A stretch of 7,185 bases of DNA from an uncultured Fidelibacterota bacterium (GTDB lineage: Bacteria; Fidelibacterota; Marinisomatia; Marinisomatales; UBA8229). The DNA lies in assembly GCA_913054425.1 (NCBI GenBank), contig CAJXJG010000089.1, positions 1-7,185 of the forward strand, read 5' to 3'. The notes beneath the pieces are model-generated. The model ran no database searches. It worked only from the letters and a program-made list of their open reading frames with translations, and was not told where the DNA came from. Position numbers and translations under genes: made by a program. Shown here one piece after another: positions 1 through 7,026 of this stretch; the first letter of the stretch is position 1, and each line of letters starts with the position of its first letter.

Positions 1-522
1 CAACTCTACAATCCGCGGGTGATAAATTATGGGAAAACATACATTTTTGAAAACAGGGAACGAAGTCAGCGGGAAGAACCCCTTGTTGTTGAACTAAAAA
101 TCATAAATTCTAAAGCAAACGATCTTGGTATTCCCCTGCCAGCTGGAAAAGTAGAAATGTATTTGATATCAAAGGAAGGATCACTAGAGTTTTCAGGGGA
201 AGATTATTTGGTGCAAACACCAAGGGAGGGTACGGTTTTACTTACCGCCGGCCGGGCTTTTGATGTGAGTGGAAAACGAACAATTCTGAATTATGACCGC
301 CAGCGAAAAAGTGAGGAAGCCTCTATCCAAATCCAGATAATAAACAGTCAGGACAAAGACATCCAAGTAAGGGTTATCGAACATATTTCCGGTGATTGGG
401 TGATACGAAATGCTTCAAGCATGTATACGAAAGAAGATGCTACTACTATTTATTTTCCCCTGAGCATAACTGCCGGGGATAATAAAATAATTACTTATAC
501 CTACCGCAAAGAATGGAAATAA
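1..522 (+). CDS. DUF4139 domain protein, C-terminal part (5' end outside window)
   Basis: The frame is open from base 1, so the gene starts upstream and only its last 173 codons are visible; the GTG at 19 is merely an internal Val codon. The product resembles the C-terminal half of the DUF4139 family: a strand-rich region with LPAGKVEMY, then SLEFSGEDYLVQTPREG, AFDVSGKR, a long strand pair, and VIEHISGDWVI near the end, closing on an aromatic/basic tail. In this family the domain normally follows an N-terminal DUF4140 region and a coiled coil, neither of which can be seen here. Family members are often exported, but no biochemical role is established and none is claimed. The stop is TAA at 520-522. 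No frameshift or internal stop is seen. The family call is from remembered motif patterns and is fairly firm; localisation is unknown because the N-terminus is missing. Confidence 0.8.
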   Translation, partial: QLYNPRVINYGKTYIFENRERSQREEPLVVELKIINSKANDLGIPLPAGKVEMYLISKEGSLEFSGEDYLVQTPREGTVLLTAGRAFDVSGKRTILNYDRQRKSEEASIQIQIINSQDKDIQVRVIEHISGDWVIRNASSMYTKEDATTIYFPLSITAGDNKIITYTYRKEWK

Positions 523-566
523 TACCTATAATTGCGTATTTGTTGTTTTAGTTGTTGTCTGGATAA

Positions 567-585
567 TGTACCGGTAGTTGGTACA
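567..585. repeat. Small inverted repeat in the DUF4139-recG spacer
   Basis: TGTACC (567-572) and GGTACA (580-585) are perfect complements around a 7-base loop. The left arm also overlaps an 8-base palindrome, TACCGGTA, at 569-576. The repeat sits 45 bases before the recG start. A run of seven T follows at 609-615, but 23 bases beyond the stem, too far for a standard intrinsic terminator. It could be an operator, a weak terminator element or chance. The rest of the 108-base spacer shows no convincing promoter. Confidence 0.3.
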
Positions 586-630
586 ATTTATATCCAACGG
601 ATTTGTACTTTTTTTATGCCTTCTATCTAA

Positions 631-2712
631 ATGTCTGAAATTAGTCTTTCCACGTCCCTGCAATATATAAAAAATGTTGGACCTGCAAGAGCAAAGGTTT
701 TGTCTGGATTGGGTTTGGAGGTCTCAGAAGACTTACTTTATTATTTTCCTCGCCGTCACTTAGATAGAACCACAGTCACAGCCATCAGCTTACTTAATAA
801 GGATATGGTTGCTACAATTGTAGGAAAAGTGGAGACGTGTGGAGAAAGAAAAACCAGGAAAGGAAAACTATTTCAAGCTGTTTTATCTGATGGAACAGGA
901 TTTTTGACTCTCCTCTGGTTCAATGCTATCCCTTTTGTAAAAAAATCAATTAAAATTGGAGATCAGCTTGCTGTTCATGGAAAAATTGAATTTTACAATG
1001 GATTACAGATTATACATCCAGAGTATGATAAATTAAATACAGACGATGATCCACTGAATACCGGTTCTGTTATTCCTCTGTACCCACTTACGCAGGAATT
1101 GCAAAAGGTTGGACTTGAAAATCGTCTTTTTAGAAAGATAATCCGAAGGCTGTTGAAGGACGTCAATAATATTCCGGATTTTTTCCCCCCTGAATTTTTA
1201 CAGAAATACACATTAATTACTAGATATGAAGCACTGCATTGGATCCACTTTGCAGAAAAAGAAAAAGATGTGAAAAGAGCAATTCACCGCTTAAAGTTTG
1301 ATGAGCACTTTTTTCTTCTGTTGCTTATGGCGCTAAAGAAAGAGTCCAATTGTCGCGTTGGGACAAAATCATTGGATAAAACAGGACCACATGTAAAACT
1401 AATTTACGATCAATTAAATTTTGAGCTGACAGATGCCCAGAAACGGGTATTAAAAGAAATAAGAACGGATTTAGGAAAGCCTATCACAATGAATCGACTG
1501 CTCCAGGGTGATGTTGGCTCAGGGAAAACAATTATTGCTGTGTTGGCAGCGGCTATTGCAATTGGGAATAATGTTCAGGTTGCTGTTATGGCTCCAACGG
1601 AAATTCTTGCTCATCAGCATTATGAATCCTTTAGAACGTTCTCCGAAACAGGGAAAATTACTTGTGCTATGCTTGTGGGTAATACAAAAGAGAGTGAACG
1701 GAAAAAAGTAATAGATGCTTTGAAAACAGGTCGAATTGATTTAATTGTAGGAACCCATGCTCTTATTCAGAAAGACATAGAATTTAAGAAACTGGGTCTT
1801 GTCATTGTTGATGAACAGCACCGTTTTGGCGTTATTCAGCGCGGCGCATTGATTGAAAAAGGGTTAAATCCCCATTTTCTTGCAATGACTGCAACACCTA
1901 TTCCCCGAACATTGGCAATTACATACCATGGAGATATGGATTTGTCCATTATTGATGAATTGCCTAAGCACCGTAAACCAGTGGTTACGAAAACAATTGA
2001 ACCGGGTCGGTTGAAAAAGGTCTATGCTTTTATTTTGGATGAAGTAAAAAAAGGCAGGCAATGTATAATTGTTTATCCTTTAGTTAAGGAAACAGAAAAC
2101 TCGGACCTTGCTTCTGCAGATGAAGCATACAAAGTACTATCAGAAGGTGTTTTTCAAGGTTGCAGAGTTAGTCTATTACACGGACAAATGAAAAAAGAAG
2201 AAAAAGACAAAACAATGAATGAGTTTTCAGATAATATAATCCAGATATTGATTTCAACCACTGTTATTGAGGTAGGAATTGATGTTCCTAATGCCACAGT
2301 TATGTTAGTGGAACATGCAGATCGTTTTGGGCTAATCCAACTGCATCAGCTCCGCGGACGAGTTGGCCGAGGAAGTGAGAAGGGTTATTGTATTTTTGTT
2401 CAGCGGAATTTTACCGAGAACAGCAGGAAAAGATTAGCTGTTATGGAAAAAACAAATGATGGGTTTATTATATCGGATGAAGACTTAAAAATGCGAGGAC
2501 CGGGTGAATTTTTTGGATTAAAGCAAAGTGGATTTTTAAAATATAAAATTGCTGATTTGGTTATGGATGGTGATATTATAAAATCTGCCCGGAAAGCAGC
2601 CTTTGACCTGGTTGCAAAAGATCCCCATCTGCGGAATCAGTCTTTTATTGAATTGCGAAGCCATTTCTTAAAACAATACCAGCACATGCTCGATTTTGTA
2701 AATATCAGTTAA
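631..2712 (+). CDS. recG: ATP-dependent DNA helicase RecG
   Basis: RecG is a superfamily 2 helicase that remodels stalled replication forks and branch-migrates Holliday junctions. The 693-residue length equals that of the E. coli enzyme as I recall it. The N-terminus has the helix-hairpin-helix-like IKNVGPARAKVL (residues 13-24), followed by the OB-fold wedge domain (about 58-135). The helicase core then shows the Walker A motif GDVGSGKT (293-300), APTEILA (321-327), GTHALIQ (374-380), the DEQH box (394-397) and motif III TATPIPRTLA (420-429). The second RecA-like domain has LLHGQM (515-520), TTVIEVGIDVPN (543-554) and LRGRVGRG (574-581). The conserved RGPGEFFGLKQSG (622-634) marks the RecG C-terminal region. 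ATG 631 is the first possible start because TAA occupies 628-630 in frame. There is no Shine-Dalgarno sequence. No motif is missing and the frame is intact; its neighbours do not suggest a repair operon. Confidence 0.98.
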   Translation: MSEISLSTSLQYIKNVGPARAKVLSGLGLEVSEDLLYYFPRRHLDRTTVTAISLLNKDMVATIVGKVETCGERKTRKGKLFQAVLSDGTGFLTLLWFNAIPFVKKSIKIGDQLAVHGKIEFYNGLQIIHPEYDKLNTDDDPLNTGSVIPLYPLTQELQKVGLENRLFRKIIRRLLKDVNNIPDFFPPEFLQKYTLITRYEALHWIHFAEKEKDVKRAIHRLKFDEHFFLLLLMALKKESNCRVGTKSLDKTGPHVKLIYDQLNFELTDAQKRVLKEIRTDLGKPITMNRLLQGDVGSGKTIIAVLAAAIAIGNNVQVAVMAPTEILAHQHYESFRTFSETGKITCAMLVGNTKESERKKVIDALKTGRIDLIVGTHALIQKDIEFKKLGLVIVDEQHRFGVIQRGALIEKGLNPHFLAMTATPIPRTLAITYHGDMDLSIIDELPKHRKPVVTKTIEPGRLKKVYAFILDEVKKGRQCIIVYPLVKETENSDLASADEAYKVLSEGVFQGCRVSLLHGQMKKEEKDKTMNEFSDNIIQILISTTVIEVGIDVPNATVMLVEHADRFGLIQLHQLRGRVGRGSEKGYCIFVQRNFTENSRKRLAVMEKTNDGFIISDEDLKMRGPGEFFGLKQSGFLKYKIADLVMDGDIIKSARKAAFDLVAKDPHLRNQSFIELRSHFLKQYQHMLDFVNIS

Positions 2713-2718
2713 TTAGAG

Positions 2719-2763
2719 ATAGGTTGTATTAAGTTTTCGCTCCTTCAATTTTATTTAACCTAT
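2719..2763 (+). terminator. Imperfect hairpin just 3' of recG, possible transcript end
   Basis: ATAGGTT (2719-2725) pairs perfectly with AACCTAT (2757-2763). The stem continues inward with a G-U pair, two U-U mismatches and a second paired block, 2731-2735 with 2747-2751, leaving an 11-base loop. It begins six bases after the recG stop, the usual place for a transcript 3' structure. The stem is AT-rich and is followed by mixed T-rich sequence rather than a clean T run, so it is not a textbook intrinsic terminator. Confidence 0.35.
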
Positions 2764-2789
2764 ATTCCATTCCTTATTTTGACAGAGAT

Positions 2790-2824
2790 ATCACATTTTT
2801 TTCAGATGGAACATTAGATGTGAT
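2790..2824. repeat. Inverted repeat ATCACAT / ATGTGAT in the spacer
   Basis: ATCACAT (2790-2796) and ATGTGAT (2818-2824) are perfect complements separated by 21 bases; one G-U and one A-T pair can extend the stem inward to nine pairs. It lies 6 bases after a TTGACA hexamer and about 150 bases before the DUF2723 start. It could be a dyad binding site for a regulator or an RNA hairpin in a leader. The half-sites are in the order opposite to the CRP site and far apart, so CRP is not implied. Confidence 0.3.
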
Positions 2825-2904
2825 TCAACGTAGGTTTTTGAAGATAAAATAAAGGATATGATTTGATTGTTGGGCATCAAAAAATAGCTGAAATGAATTT
2901 TAAA

Positions 2905-2931
2905 AGCCATGTTTTTTATAACATTATGGCT
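2905..2931. repeat. Inverted repeat AGCCAT / ATGGCT upstream of the DUF2723 gene
   Basis: AGCCAT (2905-2910) and ATGGCT (2926-2931) can pair around a 15-base AT-rich loop that contains a T run and TATAAC. It ends 40 bases before the DUF2723 start, so if transcribed it would lie in the 5' leader. No T run follows it, so it is not a terminator. A short stem in such AT-rich sequence can easily occur by chance. Confidence 0.25.
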
Positions 2932-2953
2932 ACTATACCAATGCAGAGCAAAA

Positions 2954-2971
2954 ATGAAATTAATAGTATAA
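2954..2971 (+). other. Five-codon mini-ORF (MKLIV) directly abutting the DUF2723 start
   Basis: ATG at 2954 opens a five-codon frame ending in TAA at 2969-2971, whose last base directly precedes the ATG at 2972. The mini-ORF is therefore in the same frame as the gene, parted from it by a single stop. It could allow termination-reinitiation coupling, or be a chance product of AT-rich sequence. No ribosome binding site is visible before either ATG. Confidence 0.25.
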
Positions 2972-5911
2972 ATGATTAATTTTAAAAATAACCGTTTGAA
3001 CCGGATAATAGCAGGAATCATTTTTCTTGTTTCGTTTTTCGTATATTACGATACAATGGCTCCTACTGTATCCTTTTGGGACTGTGGAGAATTCATTGCT
3101 ACGTCCTATACGCTTGGTGTTCCTCATCCACCGGGCAGTCCGCTTTTTCTGATAATTGGACGGATATTTTCTATGATTCCATTCAGCCCGGACATTGCTT
3201 TTCGTGTGAATTTAATTTCTGTTCTTGTGAGCGCATTGGCAGTTATGTTGCTTTACCTGATTATAGTGAAGGTAGTGGCTCACTGGCGCGGAGGTATCCG
3301 TGATAATGCGGATATGATCATTGCCTTTGGGGGAGCCCTGGTTGGAGCTCTTACCTTCGCATTTACGGATAGCCATTGGTTTAATGCCGTTGAAGCAGAA
3401 GTGTATTCAATGAGCACATTCTTTACTGCTATTGTGGTCTGGCTGATTCTCCACTGGGCAGAACGGGCTGAAGAACCGGGCAATGAACGGTACATCCTTA
3501 TAATCGCATATATGATTGGACTTGCGATTGGAATACATTTATTAAATTTACTGGCGTTACCGTTTATTGCGCTTATTATCTATTTCCGGAAGCAGTCTTT
3601 TGAGTGGAAATCGTTTTTAATCACGATTGGGATTACGGGAGTTATGTTTATTATTATCCACAATGGAGTAATTAAGGGACTTCCGAAACTGGCAAGTGAG
3701 ATAGGAGTTTTTGGTGTAGTGGTAGCAGTCTTGATTGTGTTTGGTGTCATGATTTGGTCTATTGTGAATAAACAGCGGTTACTTTCAATTGTTTTTACTT
3801 CGATGGTTCTCATTTTAATTGGATATTCCAGTTACACGATTATTTTTATTAGATCCGGGCAGGATCCTGTCATAGATGAAAACGATCCTGAAACTGTTAC
3901 TGCTGCGGTTTCGTATTTGGAGAGAGAACAGTATGGCCAGGTGGGACGATTTCCAAGACGATATAAAGGATTGCCAGCACAGCATGAGGTCGTCGGCGCA
4001 CCTGTTAATAGGGAGAAATATAGTTTATCTCAAAATCGGAAGTACATGTTTTATAATGTAGAGAAACAGTTGGATTTTTTCTGGAATTACCAAGTTAAAA
4101 AAATGTACTGGAGGTATTTTCTATGGCAGTTTGCTGGAAGAGGAAATTCGACGGAACCGGGGGTAACAGCATTTGGAGCGAATAACAGGCAAGATGGAGT
4201 TGATTGGTCACAATTTGGGCTTCCGTTGGCATTTATTCTTGGTTTGGTGGGTATGGTTTATCATTTCTACCGGGATGAAAAAGAAGCATTTTCAATGATG
4301 ACCTTGTTTTTTCTTACAGGTCTTGCTGTAATAATATATCTAAACCAAGACAATCCACAGCCTCGAGAAAGAGACTATTCCTATGTAGGGAGTTTTTTAG
4401 CTTTTTCCGTCTGGATTGGTGTTGGGGCAGCAGCAATTGTAGAGAATATTATCAAAAATGTAAAAGCAAAGAGCTTAGGGTACCGATTAAGCATTGCTGT
4501 TATTTTATTGCAAGTGGTTCTTATCCCGTTTACCATGATACGTGCGAATTATCATGAACATGATCGGAGCGGAAATTATGTTGCCTGGGATATGAGCTAT
4601 AATATGCTTCAATCATGTGAGCCATATGGCATTATTTTTACAAACGGTGATAATGATACATTTCCCTTATGGTATTTGCAGGAAGTAGAAGGTGTGCGTA
4701 AGGATGTAACTGTAGCAAACCTGAGCCTGTTAAATACACCATGGTATATCAGGCAACTTCGGGATTCACGTCCGAGAGGAAAAAGGTTCATAAATTTGAC
4801 TGATGACCAAATTCAAAGCTTAACATCAGGCTTGACACCTTGGAAAACGCAGAAAATACAAATTGCTGTGGATGATGATCCTCAAAATATAGATGGCTAT
4901 ATTGAGTGGGTATTGAAACCGACGTTTGCAAATGCAGCCCTGAAAGTTCAGGACATGATGGTTTTACGAATTATTAACGATGCAAAATGGAAGTATCCAA
5001 TATATTTTGCTGTAACAGTATCTCCGACAAATAAAATCGGTTTGGAAAAATATTTGGATATGGAAGGACTGACTTTTCGACTTCGGAGTCATAAAGTAGG
5101 TATTATTAATCCGGAAAAAATGCAGGATTATTTGATGACAGAATTGGGTGATAGTTCCTGGTCAACGAATTTTTCCCGGGCATCATTTTTTCCGTCCGAC
5201 GGTGGCCAAGAAAAATCATTTTGGTCAAAGGATTATCAGTCAGGGTATCTTTTCAGAAATCTTGGGAATGAGAATGTTCATTACAATCCTCAAATCATAA
5301 GATTGCTGCAGAATTATCGAAGTGCCTATATGCAGTTAGCTGTTCACAATTTCTATGATTATCAAAGATTAAACCGCAGGGAAGATGCAGATCCAGATGA
5401 GGTTGAAATGCTCAGGTTAAAGGTAAAGGAAACTCTGGATCAGATGGAGAAAAATCTTCCGGAAAGGACCATAAAGATCGAATCAAAAGATCTATATTTT
5501 CAGATAGGCCAAATATACAGTGAGATTGGTGAAAAAATGAGGCTCAGGGATATTCTTGACAATCTGGAGTCCCGCAAAAATCTATCTGTCCAAGACAGGA
5601 TTCGATATGGTCAAACATATATTCAGGATCTGAATGATTATGAAAATGCCAAGAGGATATTTAAGGGCATGTATGATTCCTATCTTGAAATTGAAAATTC
5701 TGTAAAAAGATCTGGACTGAAACGTGCCGGGATAAATCAGAAAACATGGAATGAATGGCAGCAAAACTATGGAGATATTGTTTCTACCCTGATTCTTACT
5801 TATCAGGAATTGAATATGAACAGTGAAGCAGAGTTGATTCTCTCGTCATGGTTGGAAAGGAACCCTGGAGATATAAATGCAAAAAAGATGTTAGAGGATA
5901 TTCAAAAATAG
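2972..5911 (+). CDS. DUF2723 (TMEM260-like) polytopic membrane protein, probable GT-C glycosyltransferase
   Basis: The family includes human TMEM260, a protein O-mannosyltransferase, so transfer of a lipid-linked sugar to an exported acceptor is the likely role; the actual substrate here is unknown. The first membrane segment (about 11-26) is followed by an extracytoplasmic loop with WDCGEF (36-41), whose Asp37 and Glu40 are candidate catalytic acids, and by PHPPG (51-55). AVEAEVYS lies at 139-146. Further hydrophobic segments lie near 79-103, 114-131, 148-162, 173-205, 214-231, 244-266, 270-294, 415-431, 440-456, 471-491 and 505-524. Family motifs NPQPRERDYSY (461-471) and NGDNDTFPLWYLQ (558-570) are present. 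From about 530 the protein is soluble, and about 780-979 is charged and helical with TPR-like character. ATG 2972 is the first possible start, as TAA immediately precedes it. No Shine-Dalgarno sequence is seen. It is probably co-transcribed with the GT2 gene 52 bases downstream. Confidence 0.9.
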   Translation: MINFKNNRLNRIIAGIIFLVSFFVYYDTMAPTVSFWDCGEFIATSYTLGVPHPPGSPLFLIIGRIFSMIPFSPDIAFRVNLISVLVSALAVMLLYLIIVKVVAHWRGGIRDNADMIIAFGGALVGALTFAFTDSHWFNAVEAEVYSMSTFFTAIVVWLILHWAERAEEPGNERYILIIAYMIGLAIGIHLLNLLALPFIALIIYFRKQSFEWKSFLITIGITGVMFIIIHNGVIKGLPKLASEIGVFGVVVAVLIVFGVMIWSIVNKQRLLSIVFTSMVLILIGYSSYTIIFIRSGQDPVIDENDPETVTAAVSYLEREQYGQVGRFPRRYKGLPAQHEVVGAPVNREKYSLSQNRKYMFYNVEKQLDFFWNYQVKKMYWRYFLWQFAGRGNSTEPGVTAFGANNRQDGVDWSQFGLPLAFILGLVGMVYHFYRDEKEAFSMMTLFFLTGLAVIIYLNQDNPQPRERDYSYVGSFLAFSVWIGVGAAAIVENIIKNVKAKSLGYRLSIAVILLQVVLIPFTMIRANYHEHDRSGNYVAWDMSYNMLQSCEPYGIIFTNGDNDTFPLWYLQEVEGVRKDVTVANLSLLNTPWYIRQLRDSRPRGKRFINLTDDQIQSLTSGLTPWKTQKIQIAVDDDPQNIDGYIEWVLKPTFANAALKVQDMMVLRIINDAKWKYPIYFAVTVSPTNKIGLEKYLDMEGLTFRLRSHKVGIINPEKMQDYLMTELGDSSWSTNFSRASFFPSDGGQEKSFWSKDYQSGYLFRNLGNENVHYNPQIIRLLQNYRSAYMQLAVHNFYDYQRLNRREDADPDEVEMLRLKVKETLDQMEKNLPERTIKIESKDLYFQIGQIYSEIGEKMRLRDILDNLESRKNLSVQDRIRYGQTYIQDLNDYENAKRIFKGMYDSYLEIENSVKRSGLKRAGINQKTWNEWQQNYGDIVSTLILTYQELNMNSEAELILSSWLERNPGDINAKKMLEDIQK

Positions 5912-5963
5912 TTTCTTTATCTGCTGATTTATTTCCCTCAGAATTTTATTTGGTATAAGCCTA

Positions 5964-7019
5964 GTGTCTCATAGATCTTATCCCGTCGTTTCAATTGTTA
6001 TTCCCCACTGGAATGGCATTGAGGTGCTATCGGAGTGCTTGGATTCTCTGAAACAAACTTCTTATCCTTCCCTTGAAATTATTGTAGTAGATAATGCCTC
6101 TACGGACGGCAGTTCAGCTTGGATCAAAGAGCATCATCCGGATGTTGTTTTGATTCACAATGACAAAAATTATGGTTATGCTGGTGGATGCAACAGAGGA
6201 ATCCCTCATACAAAAGGAAAATTTATTCTTTTTTTAAATAATGATACAATTGTGGAGCCTGGCTGGATTGAACCATTGGTGGACCTGATGATAAGAAAGA
6301 AGAAAATTGCGGCAGTTCAACCAAAGATTTTAAATTATTATCGAAAGAACATTTTTGATTATGCCGGCGGTTCGGGAGGGCATCTGGATGTGCTTTGTTT
6401 TCCCTTTACCCGTGGCCGTATTTTTCTTGAGCAGGAAGAAGATCGGGGACAGTATGACAATCCCGCACAAATCTTCTGGGCATCCGGTACTGCATTCATT
6501 GTTCGGAAGGAATTATTTCAGGCAGCAGGTAAATTTGATGAAACCTTTTTTGCTCACATGGAAGAGATTGATTTGTGTTGGCGCTTTCAATTGATGGGAT
6601 ACGAGGTTTGGGTAGAACCCCAGTCAGTCGTATTTCATAAAAATGCTGTATCATTACCTATGTACAGCTATAAGAAATATTATCTTAATCACAAAAATTC
6701 ACTCTTAATGCTTTTGGGCAATTATTCATTGCCAGCTGCAATGTATCTTTTTTCAATACGTTTTGCGTTGGAGTGGGTAGCTTTTGGTTATGCTCTTTTT
6801 AAGTTAGATTTTAAACATATGCTCGGAATTGTTAATGCACAGGTGTGGCTTCTATTTCATCCTCATGTTATTTGGAAGAAACATTTCAGGACCGGGTCTA
6901 TTCGGGTAAAAAGGGATCGTTTGATTATGTCAAAACTCTATAAGGGGAGTATAGTTTTGGCACATTACATTGGGCGAAGGAAGGTTTATTCTGAAATTTC
7001 TTCTAAACCTTTCGTATAG
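5964..7019 (+). CDS. Family 2 glycosyltransferase (WbbL/rhamnosyltransferase-like)
   Basis: This 351-residue protein has a GT-A fold and should transfer a sugar from a nucleotide donor at the cytoplasmic face of the membrane; donor and acceptor cannot be read from the sequence. Motifs in order are VSIVIPHWNG (9-18), VVDNASTDGS (41-50), NYGYAGGCNRG (69-79), the DXD-equivalent LNNDT (91-95), FWASGTAFIV (171-180), and FFAHMEEIDLCWR (195-207), which holds the acidic pair near the catalytic base. A hydrophobic stretch at about 256-280 may anchor it to the membrane. GTG 5964 is chosen because no ATG lies between the upstream in-frame TGA (5925-5927) and the conserved N-terminal strand; ATT 5931 and ATA 5955 are less likely. 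No Shine-Dalgarno sequence is seen. The 52-base gap suggests an operon with the DUF2723 gene. Its 3' end overlaps the opposite-strand gene by 34 bases. Family call firm; pathway (surface polysaccharide or glycoprotein) inferred. Confidence 0.95.
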   Translation: MSHRSYPVVSIVIPHWNGIEVLSECLDSLKQTSYPSLEIIVVDNASTDGSSAWIKEHHPDVVLIHNDKNYGYAGGCNRGIPHTKGKFILFLNNDTIVEPGWIEPLVDLMIRKKKIAAVQPKILNYYRKNIFDYAGGSGGHLDVLCFPFTRGRIFLEQEEDRGQYDNPAQIFWASGTAFIVRKELFQAAGKFDETFFAHMEEIDLCWRFQLMGYEVWVEPQSVVFHKNAVSLPMYSYKKYYLNHKNSLLMLLGNYSLPAAMYLFSIRFALEWVAFGYALFKLDFKHMLGIVNAQVWLLFHPHVIWKKHFRTGSIRVKRDRLIMSKLYKGSIVLAHYIGRRKVYSEISSKPFV

Positions 7020-7026
7020 ATTTTTT
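6975..7026 (+). terminator. Possible terminator hairpin at the end of the GT2 gene
   Basis: AAGGTTTA (6981-6988) pairs perfectly with TAAACCTT (7004-7011) around a 15-base loop. An alternative pairing carries the stem outward by joining CGAA (6975-6978) to TTCG (7011-7014) across a three-base bulge. Six T follow at 7021-7026, separated from the stem by six bases that include the GT2 stop TAG (7017-7019). The gap before the T run is longer than usual. On the opposite strand no T run follows, so it would act only on the + strand. Both arms lie in coding sequence, so chance is possible. Confidence 0.35.

Larger units (their letters stand above)
2713..2971. other. Gene-free AT-rich spacer between recG and the DUF2723 gene
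   Basis: This 259-base stretch holds no credible gene. It contains an imperfect hairpin next to the recG stop and two separate inverted repeats, listed individually. A TTGACA hexamer lies at 2779-2784 but has no good -10 partner at 16-18 bases. A promoter for the DUF2723 and GT2 genes is expected somewhere here because of the length of the gap, but I cannot point to it. The last 18 bases form a five-codon mini-ORF. Confidence 0.6.

Noticed and set aside
527..567. TATAAT at 527-532 and GATAAT at 562-567 as a recG promoter
   Set aside because: The first has no -35 match in the coding end upstream; the second has only TTGTTG at a 16-base spacing. Such AT-rich hexamers are expected by chance here.
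628..633. A reassigned or read-through TAA extending recG to ATG 616
   Set aside because: The RecG product already has family-typical length from ATG 631, and TAA ends recG itself and the upstream gene, so it acts as a normal stop.
2779..2807. TTGACA hexamer as a sigma-70 type promoter
   Set aside because: With a 17-base spacer the -10 would be TCAGAT, matching the consensus at only three of six positions; nearby spacings are worse. The likely lineage also often uses different promoter motifs.
2791..3021. 76-codon open frame on the - strand across the spacer and the DUF2723 start
   Set aside because: It overlaps the start of a firmly identified gene, its product is low-complexity hydrophobic and basic sequence of the kind AT-rich DNA gives, and no family motif is seen.
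3280..3813. Open frames on the - strand inside the DUF2723 gene
   Set aside because: They lie wholly within the conserved membrane-spanning coding region of the + strand gene and give Ile- and Thr-rich sequence typical of antisense readings of membrane segments.
6355..6594. 79-codon + strand open frame inside the GT2 gene
   Set aside because: It is out of frame within a gene whose motifs run uninterrupted through this stretch, and shows no recognisable domain.
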